A stretch of DNA of 64,000 nt from Bacterioplanoides pacificum (GTDB lineage Bacteria; Pseudomonadota; Gammaproteobacteria; Pseudomonadales; Oceanobacteraceae): assembly GCF_042648445.1 (NCBI RefSeq), contig NZ_JBHRYB010000005.1, positions 868,001-932,000 on the forward strand. Reading direction: 5' to 3'. The notes beneath the pieces are model-generated. The model did not search any database. It was not told the DNA's origin and saw only the letters and a program-made list of their open reading frames with translations. The stretch's first letter is position 1, and every line of letters begins with the position of its first letter. Positions 17,118 to 26,383 of the stretch are shown here, in pieces. The position numbers and the translations under genes are program-made.

Positions 17118-17243
17118 GTCTCAATCAAGGAGCGCGAATTCTAGGGAGGGTTTTGCATCCCGTCAACCCCTACAAATAAAAAAAATCCAACTACACTAAT
17201 AACATAGCTGCACAACGGAACGGCAACACCAGCCCACACTACT

Positions 17244-17990
17244 ATGTCGACAACGGTTTTAATTATCCTGGCAATCCTGACGGCCGTCTCTGCCGTCGCC
17301 GCCCTAAGCATTATTCGCTGGCGTGAACAACAACGCCTGGCACGTGCCCGGTTAATGGTGGAGCTCAGTGATCTGGTATTACAGCACCACGATGCCATCA
17401 GCGTGTTGCACCCCTGGCTGAGCGAAAACAGCATTGTCACACTGGCCAATATTATTCAGCGCGCCAACCGGCAAATGGCCGAGCTGCAACTGAGCGTCAA
17501 TAACAAGGTAAAGAAAGCCACCCTGCAAGCCAGCGAATGGATCGAAAATCCACCAATGAAAAAGCCGTCCGCCCTGCCTCAGGACGAACCCGGCGCCAAA
17601 CAGCTGCGTAAAGCCCTGCAGCTGGAAATTGATCTGGTCAAACAGGCCTACCAGAACCGTCGCCTGGAGGCCGCCCCGGCATCGGCTTTATTACGTGAAT
17701 TACGATTGCTTAATGTGCGCCTGGTAGTCACCGTGCTGTTATCAAAAGCCAGTGCTGCGATCAGCATGAACAATCCATCAAGCGCTGAATTACACCTGCA
17801 GAAAGTCATCAAAACCGTCAAAGCAATCAAACACCCTAATGATGAAGTGATGAGCCTGTGTCAGCGTGCCACCCTGATGCTGGATGACATCAAACAGAAC
17901 AAGGCCCAGCCCAGCGATAACAACCGCCTGGCCGAAGCTGCCGATCAGCTGGCTGAAGAGCAGGACGCCTGGAAGAAAAAACACTTCTGA
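17244..17990 (+). CDS. membrane-anchored protein of unknown function
   Basis: 248 residues. One N-terminal hydrophobic helix (about 4-25) is followed by RWREQQRLARARL, giving an inner-membrane anchor with a cytoplasmic, mostly helical body. The body is rich in Ala, Leu, Gln and Lys, with likely coiled coil at about 60-100 and 115-215, and ends with EEQDAWKKKHF. I do not recognise a family. It starts about 125 nt from the divergent tRNA array. Gamma-proteobacterial codon use and length support a real gene. Confidence 0.72.
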   Translation: MSTTVLIILAILTAVSAVAALSIIRWREQQRLARARLMVELSDLVLQHHDAISVLHPWLSENSIVTLANIIQRANRQMAELQLSVNNKVKKATLQASEWIENPPMKKPSALPQDEPGAKQLRKALQLEIDLVKQAYQNRRLEAAPASALLRELRLLNVRLVVTVLLSKASAAISMNNPSSAELHLQKVIKTVKAIKHPNDEVMSLCQRATLMLDDIKQNKAQPSDNNRLAEAADQLAEEQDAWKKKHF

Positions 17991-18005
17991 GCGCAACAAA
18001 GCCGC

Positions 18006-18470
18006 TCATTTGCCGCGTTGCAACCAGGCCGTTAACCAGCGCCGGAGCTGCTGCCGGAACGATACCAGCTCACAAGCATCCGCCCCGGACTGAGCCGCCA
18101 GCGCCGCCGGTATCTCCGCAGCCTGGCGGCGTAACGCCAGGCCATGATCCGTAAGGTTTACCAACACCACCCGTTCATCGTGTTGCGACCGGCTGCGTTG
18201 CAACCAGCCGGCCGCTTCCATCCGCTTCAGTAAGGGTGTCACGGTGCCGGTATCCAGCAATAAACGCTCACATAACATCTTTACGGTCAGCGGTAACTGC
18301 TGCTCTTCCTCAGCCTGCCACAACACCAGCATCACCAGATATTGCGGATAGGTCAGGCCCAGTGGTTTCAACAGCGGCTGATAAGCCTGGGTGATCTGCC
18401 GCGACAAGCTGTACACGGCAAAACAGATCTGATTATCCAGATACAACTGCGGATATTGTTGTTCGTTCAT
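18006..18470 (-). CDS. ohrR: MarR-family organic hydroperoxide regulator (OhrR-like)
   Basis: 154 residues from the ATG chosen at the MNEQQYPQ start; the frame is open far upstream but that region is the gpx gene in another frame. The N-terminus has the peroxidatic cysteine in NQICFAVYS (C16), followed by PLGLTYPQYLVMLVLW and the winged helix LLDTGTVTPLLKRMEAAGW and a DERVVLVNLT wing, all typical of OhrR. Cysteine oxidation by organic hydroperoxides releases the repressor from DNA. It is co-transcribed with and 17 nt downstream of gpx, the probable effector gene, in place of the usual ohr. Confidence 0.87.
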   Translation of the reverse strand: MNEQQYPQLYLDNQICFAVYSLSRQITQAYQPLLKPLGLTYPQYLVMLVLWQAEEEQQLPLTVKMLCERLLLDTGTVTPLLKRMEAAGWLQRSRSQHDERVVLVNLTDHGLALRRQAAEIPAALAAQSGADACELVSFRQQLRRWLTAWLQRGK

Positions 18471-18487
18471 AATGGCTGCCGTACCAC

Positions 18488-18970
18488 TCAACCTGCCAGA
18501 GCTGCTTCGATATCCGCGCGGATATCTTCCGGCTTGGTCGTTGGTGCATAACGTTTGATCACTTCGCCCTGTTGGTTCAGCAGGAATTTGGTGAAATTCC
18601 ATTTGATCGCCTTGGTCCCCATCACACCCGGAGCCGCCTGTTTCAGCTGCTGATACAAAGGCGCAGCGTTATCGCCGTTAACGTCGATTTTGCTGAACAT
18701 CGGGAAAGACACGCCATAGTTCTTCTGACAAAAAGCACCAATCTGGGCAGCATCACCCTGCTCCTGCTTGCCAAACTGATTACACGGAAAGCCCAGCACC
18801 ATCAGCCCCTGATCTTTAAATTGCTGATACAAGGTTTCCAGACCTTCGTATTGCGGAGTAAAGCCACATTCACTGGCGGTATTAACAATCAGTACCACCT
18901 TGCCCTGATAATCCGCCAGGTTCTGCATTTCACCACTTAACAGCGGCATCTCATGATTCAGTAATGACAT
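18488..18970 (-). CDS. glutathione peroxidase
   Basis: 160 residues from the MSLLNHEMPL start (GAGGG lies about 8 nt upstream); the frame continues upstream through a hydrophobic stretch but without a good ribosome site. The catalytic tetrad is visible: C35 in NTASECGFTPQ, the glutamine in FPCNQFGKQEQG, and the tryptophan and asparagine in KWNFTKFL. It reduces hydrogen and organic peroxides with glutathione or thioredoxin. It heads the gpx-ohrR operon; a perfect palindrome ATTGTGCACAAT lies 36-47 nt upstream of the ATG, a probable operator. Confidence 0.9.
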   Translation of the reverse strand: MSLLNHEMPLLSGEMQNLADYQGKVVLIVNTASECGFTPQYEGLETLYQQFKDQGLMVLGFPCNQFGKQEQGDAAQIGAFCQKNYGVSFPMFSKIDVNGDNAAPLYQQLKQAAPGVMGTKAIKWNFTKFLLNQQGEVIKRYAPTTKPEDIRADIEAALAG

Positions 18971-19005
18971 CGTCTTGCCCTCGCAACTAGATTGCTCAAA
19001 ATTAG

Positions 19006-19017
19006 ATTGTGCACAAT
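19006..19017. promoter_or_regulatory. candidate OhrR/MarR operator upstream of gpx
   Basis: A perfect 12-bp palindrome ATTGTGCACAAT; a second partial half ATTGCTCAAAAT lies about 15 nt closer to the gene. MarR-family regulators bind AT-rich palindromes like this, and an ohrR-like gene is in the same operon. Confidence 0.6.
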
Positions 19018-19095
19018 ATACAAACAAAAAAAGAAAGGCAACCACCAACAGTGACTGCCCCATCGGTTATCAGCTGGCGATGACGGTGGTGATAA

Positions 19096-19491
19096 CTAGG
19101 ATTCCGGCTTCAGCGTCAGTGATGCGGAATTAATACAATAGCGCAGACCGGTCGGAGCCGGACCATCAGTAAACACATGCCCCAGATGCGCATCACAATT
19201 ATGGCAGCGCACTTCGGTACGCACCATAAAGTGAGATGTGTCCGTATGCTCATCAATAACCGCAGCGGAAGCCGGCTGAAAAAAACTCGGCCAGCCACAA
19301 CCGGAATCGTATTTAGCATCGGAAAAAAACAACACCTCACCACAACAGACACAGGCATAACTGCCCTGTTGCTTACAATCGTAATATTCACCACTAAAAG
19401 GCGCTTCGGTTCCCGCCTCCCGGGTAATGCGATAGGTCTCCGGATCCAGTTCCTGACGCCACTGCTCCGGGCTTTTGTTAACTTTTTTCAT
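19096..19491 (-). CDS. msrB: peptide-methionine (R)-S-oxide reductase
   Basis: A 131-residue single-domain MsrB that repairs methionine-R-sulfoxide. Zinc ligands C47-x2-C50 and C96-x2-C99, the SGCGWPSFF active-site segment (63-71) and the catalytic cysteine C119 in GLRYCIN are all present; cysteine stands where some homologues use selenocysteine. No signal peptide, so cytoplasmic. It lies 125 nt upstream of gpx on the same strand and divergent from the aminotransferase gene, forming an oxidative-damage cluster with gpx and ohrR. Confidence 0.95.
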   Translation of the reverse strand: MKKVNKSPEQWRQELDPETYRITREAGTEAPFSGEYYDCKQQGSYACVCCGEVLFFSDAKYDSGCGWPSFFQPASAAVIDEHTDTSHFMVRTEVRCHNCDAHLGHVFTDGPAPTGLRYCINSASLTLKPES

Positions 19492-19591
19492 ATTGTGCCC
19501 TATTTCGTACCTGCTCAGGAGAGAGTATCATCCCTGCACTGGTGATATCAGCCATTTCCTTATTCAGAGTCTACAGAGGCAGTGCAGTTCC

Positions 19592-20809
19592 ATGCAGGAG
19601 ATTAAAAAGTCCAACAAATTGGCCAACGTGTTTTACGACATTCGTGGACCCGTCCTGCATGCCGCCAAAAAACTGGAAGAAGACGGCCACCGTATCCTGA
19701 AACTGAATATCGGCAATCCCAAACCTTTTGGTCTGGATGCACCGGAAGAAATTATTCAGGACGTGATTTATAACCTGCCGGATTCCGAAGGTTACAGCGA
19801 TTCCAAAGGGCTGTTTTCGGCGCGTAAAGCCATCATGCAATACGCCCAGCAAAAAAACATTGCCAACGTTAATATCGAAGACATCATCGTCGGCAATGGC
19901 GTCAGCGAACTGATCGTGATGAGCATGCAGGGGTTGCTGAATAATGGTGACGAAGTGCTGGTGCCGTCACCGGACTACCCGTTATGGACCGGTGCCGTCA
20001 GCCTGGCAGGCGGACGCGCTGTCCATTACACCTGCGACGAAGGTTCCGGCTGGTATCCGGATCTCGACGATATGCGCAGCAAAATCACCGAGAACACCCG
20101 TGCCCTGGTACTGATTAACCCCAATAATCCGACCGGCGCCGTGTACCCGGATGAAATCCTCAAGCAAATGCTGGAAATTGCCCGGCAGAATAATCTGATC
20201 GTATTTTCCGATGAAATCTACGACAAAATTCTGTTCGATGGTGCCAGCCACACATCCACCGCCTCACTGGCCGACGATCTGCTGATCATCACCTTTAACG
20301 GTTTATCAAAAAACTACCGCCTGGCGGGCTTCCGCGCTGGCTGGATGATTATCAGCGGCGCCAAACATCTGGCCCGGGATTACATCGAAGGGCTGGAAAT
20401 GCTGGCTTCAATGCGGCTGTGCTCCAACGTGCCGGCCATGCATGCCATTCAGACTGCACTGGGGGGTTACCAGAGCATCACCGATCTGGTGTCTCCCGGT
20501 GGCCGCATCCTGCAACAACGGGATATCGCCTGGGAAGCACTGAACAACATCGACGGCATCAGCTGCGTTAAACCGCAGGGTGCGTTGTATTGTTTCCCGA
20601 AAATGGACGCCAAAAAGTTCAACATTCATAACGACGAACGTATGGTGCTGGACTTACTGGAACAGCAGAAAATTCTGATTGTGCACGGCACCGCTTTCAA
20701 CTGGCCGTACCCGGATCATTTCCGGGTGGTCTTCCTGCCACGGCCGGAAGATCTGACCGCGGCAATGGAACGTATGGAAACCTTCTTCAGTTCCTACAAA
20801 CAGTTGTAA
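19592..20809 (+). CDS. alaA: PLP-dependent alanine aminotransferase (AlaA type)
   Basis: 405 residues, a class I fold aminotransferase. The PLP lysine is K240 in NGLSKNYRLAGFRAGW; LINPNNPTGAVYP (about 174-186) and SDEIYDKILFDG (about 206-217) are the canonical cofactor-binding stretches. KLNIGNPKPFGLDAPEEI near residue 38 matches AlaA/YfbQ proteins, which make alanine from pyruvate with glutamate. The start is the MQEIKKSNKLAN Met, which aligns with the family; upstream residues in the frame look non-coding. A small unknown gene follows after 16 nt. Confidence 0.88.
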   Translation: MQEIKKSNKLANVFYDIRGPVLHAAKKLEEDGHRILKLNIGNPKPFGLDAPEEIIQDVIYNLPDSEGYSDSKGLFSARKAIMQYAQQKNIANVNIEDIIVGNGVSELIVMSMQGLLNNGDEVLVPSPDYPLWTGAVSLAGGRAVHYTCDEGSGWYPDLDDMRSKITENTRALVLINPNNPTGAVYPDEILKQMLEIARQNNLIVFSDEIYDKILFDGASHTSTASLADDLLIITFNGLSKNYRLAGFRAGWMIISGAKHLARDYIEGLEMLASMRLCSNVPAMHAIQTALGGYQSITDLVSPGGRILQQRDIAWEALNNIDGISCVKPQGALYCFPKMDAKKFNIHNDERMVLDLLEQQKILIVHGTAFNWPYPDHFRVVFLPRPEDLTAAMERMETFFSSYKQL

Positions 20810-20825
20810 TACTGCGGAGTCCGGC

Positions 20826-21218
20826 GTGTTAGACGTACACATCGATGATTTTTACAAAGACTGTGGCGCGATTTTATTGCTGGGCTTCCGTCAGTTTCCA
20901 CGGCCACAAACGCTGTTTATTGAAGATATCTCCGGCCCTGATGATGTTGACGAATTCGGCCTGCACTCTCCGCGTCATCAGGCAGCGTTTGGTGCCGTAT
21001 TATGGTTACGTGATGAGGAGTTTATCCGCTTCAGTGCCATGGACGGGCAGAAATCAGTCGACGATTTTGTGTTAACCAGCAAAGCTTTTTCACGCCTGCT
21101 GAAACCCAATCCGGCACAGGACGACGGCAATATTCTGGAGGTTATTGAATACGCCCGGCTACAGGGCGACTCCCTGCTGCTGGGCCAGATCCTGCGGGAT
21201 CACTTTTTATTTTTATAA
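20826..21218 (+). CDS. small conserved-looking protein, function unknown
   Basis: 130 residues starting at GTG (MLDVHIDDFYKDCG). It is soluble, acidic, with alternating hydrophobic strands (AILLLGFRQF, AAFGAVLWL) and a helical C-terminal half ending DHFLFL. I do not recognise a family. It starts 16 nt after alaA, so it is probably in the same transcript, and it ends about 60 nt before the Fur-type site of the iron importer. Confidence 0.65.
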   Translation: MLDVHIDDFYKDCGAILLLGFRQFPRPQTLFIEDISGPDDVDEFGLHSPRHQAAFGAVLWLRDEEFIRFSAMDGQKSVDDFVLTSKAFSRLLKPNPAQDDGNILEVIEYARLQGDSLLLGQILRDHFLFL

Positions 21219-21276
21219 AACAGCCGCTGGTACAGACTGTTTTTTACAGAGAAACACCTGACCTGACGGTCGGGTT

Positions 21277-21298
21277 ATGAGATAATAATACTTCTCAT
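21277..21298. promoter_or_regulatory. candidate Fur box upstream of the iron ABC importer
   Basis: ATGAGA-N10-TCTCAT contains GATAATAATACTTCTCATT, which matches 13 of 19 positions of the classical Fur consensus. It lies about 27 nt before the fbpA-like start. Confidence 0.6.
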
Positions 21299-21324
21299 TT
21301 ATTGCTTAGCAGACTGGAGCTTCC

Positions 21325-22335
21325 ATGCGCTTTATCCGTTTCACTACCCTGCTCGCGACACTGTGTGCGTTACCGGTAATGGCCGCCGAACAAGTGAATA
21401 TTTATTCTTTCCGCCAACCGTTTCTGATCGATCCGATTTTACAGGAATTCAGCCGTGAAACCGGCATTAAAACCAAAGTGGTGTTTGCCAAAAAAGGGCT
21501 GATTCAGCGCCTGAAACGTGAAGGCGAATTATCCCCTGCCGATCTGGTATTAACCTCGAATTTTTCCAAGCTGCTGGAACTGAAAGATGAGCAGCTGACC
21601 CAGGCATTTAATGCCAGCGACACCCTGCGCCATAATATTCCGGCACGTTTCCGCGACGACGAAAATCACTGGCTGGCACTGACCCAGCGGGTTCGTAATA
21701 TTTATTCCTCAAAAGATCGTCGTGGCGACTTAAGCAATATCCGTTATGAAGATCTGGCCGACGCCTCTTTTCGTGGCAAAATCTGCACCCGCAGCGGCAA
21801 GCACCCATACAACCTTGGCCTGATTGCCTCCATGATCGCCCATCACGGCGAAGCTGAAACCGAACAATGGCTGCGCGGTGTCAAAGCCAATCTGGCGCGC
21901 AAACCCCAGGGCAACGACCGCGCGCAGGTTAAAGCCATTAAAGAAGGTTTATGCGATGTGTCGCTGGGCAACAGTTATTACCTCGGCAAAATGCTGCAGG
22001 ATAAAAACCAGGTAGCCTGGGCCAATGCAGTTAATCTGAACTTCCCGAACCAGCAGGATCGTGGCTCCCATATTAATGTTTCCGGCGCCGTGATTACCCG
22101 CCACGCCCCGAATAAAGCAGCGGCAGAAAAACTGTTAACGTTCTTATCCGGCGAAAAAGCACAGCAGATGTATGCCGAGCTGAACATGGAATACCCGGTC
22201 AAAGCCGGGGTCCCGGCTTCTGAGCTGGTTCAGAGCTGGGGTGACTTTAAGGCTGACCCTCTGCCACTGACCGACATCGCCAAACACCGCAAAGCGGCAC
22301 TGACATTGGTCGACAAGGTCGGTTTCGATTTATAA
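21325..22335 (+). CDS. fbpA: iron(III) ABC transporter substrate-binding protein
   Basis: 336 residues with a Sec signal peptide (cleavage likely after LPVMA, residue 20). The mature part begins EQVNIYSFRQP and has the FbpA/FutA family pattern, including the paired tyrosines in SLGNSYYLGKM (about 211-221) that ligate ferric iron in this family. It works in the periplasm and hands iron to the permease encoded next. A Fur-type box lies upstream and a strong hairpin terminator lies just after its stop, which may set a high ratio of binding protein to permease. Confidence 0.9.
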   Translation: MRFIRFTTLLATLCALPVMAAEQVNIYSFRQPFLIDPILQEFSRETGIKTKVVFAKKGLIQRLKREGELSPADLVLTSNFSKLLELKDEQLTQAFNASDTLRHNIPARFRDDENHWLALTQRVRNIYSSKDRRGDLSNIRYEDLADASFRGKICTRSGKHPYNLGLIASMIAHHGEAETEQWLRGVKANLARKPQGNDRAQVKAIKEGLCDVSLGNSYYLGKMLQDKNQVAWANAVNLNFPNQQDRGSHINVSGAVITRHAPNKAAAEKLLTFLSGEKAQQMYAELNMEYPVKAGVPASELVQSWGDFKADPLPLTDIAKHRKAALTLVDKVGFDL

Positions 22336-22370
22336 TCGCCGCCACAGTTACACTGCAGACCTGAGTCGTT

Positions 22371-24068
22371 ATGAATTACGGTAACCACCGTCTAACCACG
22401 CTAAAGAGCCCGCACTATGCGGGCTCTTTATTATCCCGCCTGCCCAACCGCTTATTGGCGCTACTGGCACTGGTCGCCGCCGCGACCATGACCGCGCCGC
22501 TGGTGGCACTGATTATTCAGGTCGTGACCGGCTTCAACAGCGACGACACCACCTTCGCCGAAATGGCCGACACCGTACTCTGGCATTACACCCGCAACAG
22601 CCTGCTGGTGGTCAGCGGTGCAGTATTATTCGCCGCTGCGCTGGCCATTCTGCCAGCCTGGTGGTGTTCTCATTACGAATTCCGGGGGCGGCGTTACCTG
22701 CAGTGGGCGCTGGTGTTCCCACTGGCAATTCCAGCCTATATCTCAGCTTATATTTATACCGAACTGCTCGACTATGCCGGGCCATTACAAACCACACTGC
22801 GTGCTTTGTTTCACTGGCAATCTCCGGCCGACTACTGGTTTCCGGACATCCGCAGCCGCTGGGGCGCCAGCCTGATGCTGGCGCTGGCGTTATACCCTTA
22901 TATTTATCTGCTGTTGCGCTACGCCTTTGCCCAGCGCTCCGCGCATTTATCTCAGGCTGCAAAAACCCTGGGCGCCAGTCCACGCCGGATTTTTTTCACC
23001 ATTGAATTACCACTGGTCCGCCCGGCACTGGTGGTCGGCTGCACGCTGGTGGCGATGGAATCCCTGGCCGATTACGGCACGGTCAGCTTATTTGCCGTCA
23101 GCACATTAACCACGGCGGTATACGACAGCTGGCTGGTGCACGGCAGCATTGAAACCGCGGCCAAAATTTCCTGCCTGATGTTATTGTTTGTGGTGTTACT
23201 GGTCAGCGCTGAAAAATACCAGCGCCAGCAGCAGCGTCATTACGATGGCCGCAACCCTGCCAGCCCGGCACCGCGTCAGACCGCATCGCGGCGCCGCAGC
23301 TGGCTGATCTGGAGCGTGACCGGCCTGATTATTTGCGCCGGATTTATTTATCCGGTGCTGTGTCTGCTCGACTTTGCCCTGACGTACGCCAGCGAAAACC
23401 TGAATAGCCAGCTATGGCAACACAGCCAGGCAACCTTTTCGCTGGCCGCCAGCGCCGCACTGATTTCAACCCTGCTGGCACTGCTGCTGAACGCTCGTCA
23501 GCGGTTTTTACCCGGGCGTTTCAACCACGCCCAGCTGTCGTTATCGTCACTGGGTTATGCACTACCCGGCACCGTGCTGGCGATAGGGATTCTGATCCCG
23601 CTGAGCCAGGCCGATATCCAACTGAATCGCATACTGACAGAACTGCAACTGGGCCGTCCCGGGCTGATTTTTACCGGTACCGGTTTTGCCTTAATTGTGG
23701 CGTATGTGATTCGTTTTTCCGCCATTGCCAACGGCAGCCTGCAGGCGGGTTATCAGAAAATCCCCGACAACCTGGACGCCGCTTCAGCGACCCTGGGACA
23801 AGATCGTGGCACCACGTTTAAGCGCATTCAGTTGCCGTTATTAAAACCGGCTCTGATGTCGTCATTTTTACTGGTATTTATTGAATGCGTAAAAGAATTG
23901 CCGGCGTCGTTATTATTACGGCCGTTTGATTTTGAAACCCTGGCCACCTATGTGTTTCAGTACGCCTCTGACGAACATCTGGAGCACGCCGCATCCGGCG
24001 CGTTATTAATTATTATTGTCAGCCTGTTGCCGATTGCGGTGTTATCCCGCACCCAGAAAATGGATTAA
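22371..24068 (+). CDS. fbpB: iron(III) ABC transporter permease
   Basis: 565 residues with two fused sets of transmembrane segments, as in FbpB/SfuB permeases. The two EAA-like loops are AAKTLGASPRRIFFTIELP (about 201-219) and AASATLGQDRGTTFKRIQLP (about 473-492). The start is uncertain: the ATG at 22371 has no good ribosome site, and a perfect 11-bp hairpin with a T-rich tail covers codons 11-20 of this frame, so translation may begin later (for example a TTG at 22455, before the first membrane helix). It is followed after 2 nt by the ATPase gene. Confidence 0.88.
   Translation: MNYGNHRLTTLKSPHYAGSLLSRLPNRLLALLALVAAATMTAPLVALIIQVVTGFNSDDTTFAEMADTVLWHYTRNSLLVVSGAVLFAAALAILPAWWCSHYEFRGRRYLQWALVFPLAIPAYISAYIYTELLDYAGPLQTTLRALFHWQSPADYWFPDIRSRWGASLMLALALYPYIYLLLRYAFAQRSAHLSQAAKTLGASPRRIFFTIELPLVRPALVVGCTLVAMESLADYGTVSLFAVSTLTTAVYDSWLVHGSIETAAKISCLMLLFVVLLVSAEKYQRQQQRHYDGRNPASPAPRQTASRRRSWLIWSVTGLIICAGFIYPVLCLLDFALTYASENLNSQLWQHSQATFSLAASAALISTLLALLLNARQRFLPGRFNHAQLSLSSLGYALPGTVLAIGILIPLSQADIQLNRILTELQLGRPGLIFTGTGFALIVAYVIRFSAIANGSLQAGYQKIPDNLDAASATLGQDRGTTFKRIQLPLLKPALMSSFLLVFIECVKELPASLLLRPFDFETLATYVFQYASDEHLEHAASGALLIIIVSLLPIAVLSRTQKMD
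22403..22434 (+). terminator. terminator or attenuator between fbpA and fbpB
   Basis: AAAGAGCCCGC-ACTAT-GCGGGCTCTTT forms an 11-bp perfect hairpin followed by ATTATT. It sits 68 nt after the fbpA stop and inside the 5' end of the annotated permease frame. Confidence 0.75.
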
Positions 24069-24070
24069 CT

Positions 24071-25078
24071 ATGCACGCCTTATCGATTTCGCAGCTTACC
24101 GTTGCTTACCACCAACAGCCGGTATTACACGACCTGTCGCTGACCATCGAACAAGGTGACATCGTGTGTTTATTAGGCCCCAGCGGCTGTGGCAAAACCA
24201 CAGCGTTAAAAACCATCGCCGGATTACAGACCAGCCAGACTGGCCGGATTGAATTGTTTGGTCACACCGTGGCTGACGGCTCGTTTAATCTGCCGACACA
24301 GCAACGCCAGGTGGGATTTATTTTTCAGGATTATGCGCTGTTTCCGCATATGACGGTGGCCGCCAATATTGCCTACGGTCTGAACGGCCTTAACCGCGGC
24401 GAAAAACAACAGCGCATCCGGACCATGCTGGAGCTGGTGGAATTGCAGCCCTACGCCGATCGTTATCCGCACGAATTATCCGGTGGTCAGCAGCAACGTA
24501 TCGCACTGGCCCGGGCGTTGGCGCCGGGACCACAACTGCTATTGATGGACGAGCCGTTTTCTAACATCGACAGCCAGGTCAAACACCGCATGATGAGCGA
24601 GCTGCGTCAGCTGATTAAACGCAGCGGTGTAACAGCCATTTTTGTTACCCATGCCAAAGACGAAGCCTTTGCTTTTGCTGACCAGACCGCGGTGATGATG
24701 AACGGTCAGATCCAGCAATACGACACCCCGGCCCGGGTTTTCAACCAGCCAGCCAACCTGGCGGTGGCACAGTTTATGGAAGCCGGCAATCTGTGTGAAA
24801 CCCACCAGCTGCAGGAAATTCTGACCCCAAAGACACCCCGTGTAACAGCGGGCGAAGGAACCGCGCTGCTGAAACGCCATTTATTAACGATACAGGCCAG
24901 CAACACCGGGGTGGCCGAAGTACAGGATATACAGTTTACCGGTCGTGGTTATCTGCTGTCGGTTGCCTTTTTACAGCAGTCACTCGCTGACTGGCAGGTG
25001 GAATGTGATGATATCGGCGATCTGGCGGTGGGCAGCCGGGTGGCGCTGAGCTATAGCGCCAGCCCCGTACTGTTATAG
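24071..25078 (+). CDS. fbpC: iron(III) ABC transporter ATP-binding protein
   Basis: A 335-residue ABC ATPase: Walker A GPSGCGKTT (about 37-45), Q-loop FIFQDYALFPHM, signature LSGGQQQR (about 137-144), Walker B LLLMDEPFSNID and the switch FVTHAKDEAF. A C-terminal TOBE-like region (about 240-335) is as in FbpC. Third gene of the Fur-type importer; only 2 nt separate it from the permease stop. Powers ferric iron uptake across the inner membrane. Confidence 0.93.
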   Translation: MHALSISQLTVAYHQQPVLHDLSLTIEQGDIVCLLGPSGCGKTTALKTIAGLQTSQTGRIELFGHTVADGSFNLPTQQRQVGFIFQDYALFPHMTVAANIAYGLNGLNRGEKQQRIRTMLELVELQPYADRYPHELSGGQQQRIALARALAPGPQLLLMDEPFSNIDSQVKHRMMSELRQLIKRSGVTAIFVTHAKDEAFAFADQTAVMMNGQIQQYDTPARVFNQPANLAVAQFMEAGNLCETHQLQEILTPKTPRVTAGEGTALLKRHLLTIQASNTGVAEVQDIQFTGRGYLLSVAFLQQSLADWQVECDDIGDLAVGSRVALSYSASPVLL

Positions 25079-25128
25079 AAGCTGCGGTTGTAAAAACCAG
25101 AGTTAAAAACCAGAGTTAAAAAGCCGGA

Positions 25129-26292
25129 CTATTTAGCCCGGACATCAAAGCCGGCGGCTTTCAGGGTATCCTGCAGATCATGGCACTTCGACGGTACCGC
25201 TACTTTCAGCCGTGGTATATCACGGCGCAGCGGATAATCACGCCGCAGCTGATCAAACGTCGCGCGTAACGAACCATCCCCCTGATGGCTGGCCCGTATC
25301 ATGGCGGAACGCATCACACCGTCGTCGACGCGGATTTCATAAGCCGCCCGGATGGCCGTCCGCAGCGCCTGATTCATCGGCACCTGATCGGTAAAGGTCA
25401 CCATTTTGATACCCGGCTCCGGCAGAAATTGCGCCAGTTTACGACGTACCGGCACACCAAAACACTCACACAACCCCTGATACACCATCTCGGTGCCACG
25501 CATTTTGCCATCCAGCGAATAACCGGCGATATGTGGCGTGGCCAGCATAGCGCGATTCATCAGCTCCAGATCCAGTTCCGGTTCATTTTCCCAGACGTCC
25601 AGAATGGCTTCAAACTCCGGCTGCGCCAGCATATGTTGCTGCAACGCCCGGTTATCAACCACCGCACCACGGCAGCTGTTAATCAGACAAGCGTCCGGCT
25701 TCATCCGTTGCAGTCGTTCCGCATTGATCAGGTGACGGGTGGCGTGTTCACCGTCGGTCGTCAGCGGCGTGTGTAATGAAATCACATCCGCTTGTAATAC
25801 CTCATCCAACGAGACCAGCTCGCCAACGTCCTGCGGGTCTTTAAACGGGTCAACTGCCAGCACAGCAACCCCCATTTCTTCCAGCCGCTGACGTAACAAC
25901 AGGCCAACATTACCGACCCCGACAATGGCCACAGTCAGATCGGTAAATGCCTGGCCACGACTGTCGTTCAGCACACTTAACGCGCTGAGAATATAATCCA
26001 CCACTGCCTGAGCATTACAGCCCGGCGCACTGCGGAAACCAATATTGTGCTGTTGCAGATAGTCCTGATCGACGTGATCGGTGCCGATGGTGGCAGTGCC
26101 AACAAACTTAACGTTCGAACCTGCCAGCAGGCTTTCGTTAACCTGAGTCACCGAGCGCACCAATAAAGCATCCGCAGCGCTCAGATCGGCTGCACTCATG
26201 GTGCGTCCGGCCACCCGGGTAATGGTGCCGATATCGGCAAAAAATTCGTCAATCAGGGGGATATTTTCGTCAGCGACAATATGCACAGCCAC
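25129..26292 (-). CDS. pdxB: erythronate-4-phosphate dehydrogenase
   Basis: A D-2-hydroxyacid dehydrogenase (387 aa) for the second step of the DXP-dependent pyridoxal-5-phosphate pathway. It starts with ADENIPLIDEFF, has the NAD motif VGVGNVG (about 124-130), NSCRGAVVD with the catalytic arginine, the WENEPELD segment and the histidine in TPHIAGYS, and the PdxB-specific C-terminal dimerisation region. The start is a GTG; a second in-frame GTG 6 nt downstream is possible. Monocistronic, convergent with fbpC. Confidence 0.95.
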   Translation of the reverse strand: MAVHIVADENIPLIDEFFADIGTITRVAGRTMSAADLSAADALLVRSVTQVNESLLAGSNVKFVGTATIGTDHVDQDYLQQHNIGFRSAPGCNAQAVVDYILSALSVLNDSRGQAFTDLTVAIVGVGNVGLLLRQRLEEMGVAVLAVDPFKDPQDVGELVSLDEVLQADVISLHTPLTTDGEHATRHLINAERLQRMKPDACLINSCRGAVVDNRALQQHMLAQPEFEAILDVWENEPELDLELMNRAMLATPHIAGYSLDGKMRGTEMVYQGLCECFGVPVRRKLAQFLPEPGIKMVTFTDQVPMNQALRTAIRAAYEIRVDDGVMRSAMIRASHQGDGSLRATFDQLRRDYPLRRDIPRLKVAVPSKCHDLQDTLKAAGFDVRAK

Positions 26293-26383
26293 AGGCCTTC
26301 AGCAGAATAAAGGCGTATTGTTGCAGGACGGAAACCACTTGGCAAACCTGTCAGCAAGTGGTTTCCGGGCAGGTGCGGAGGGG

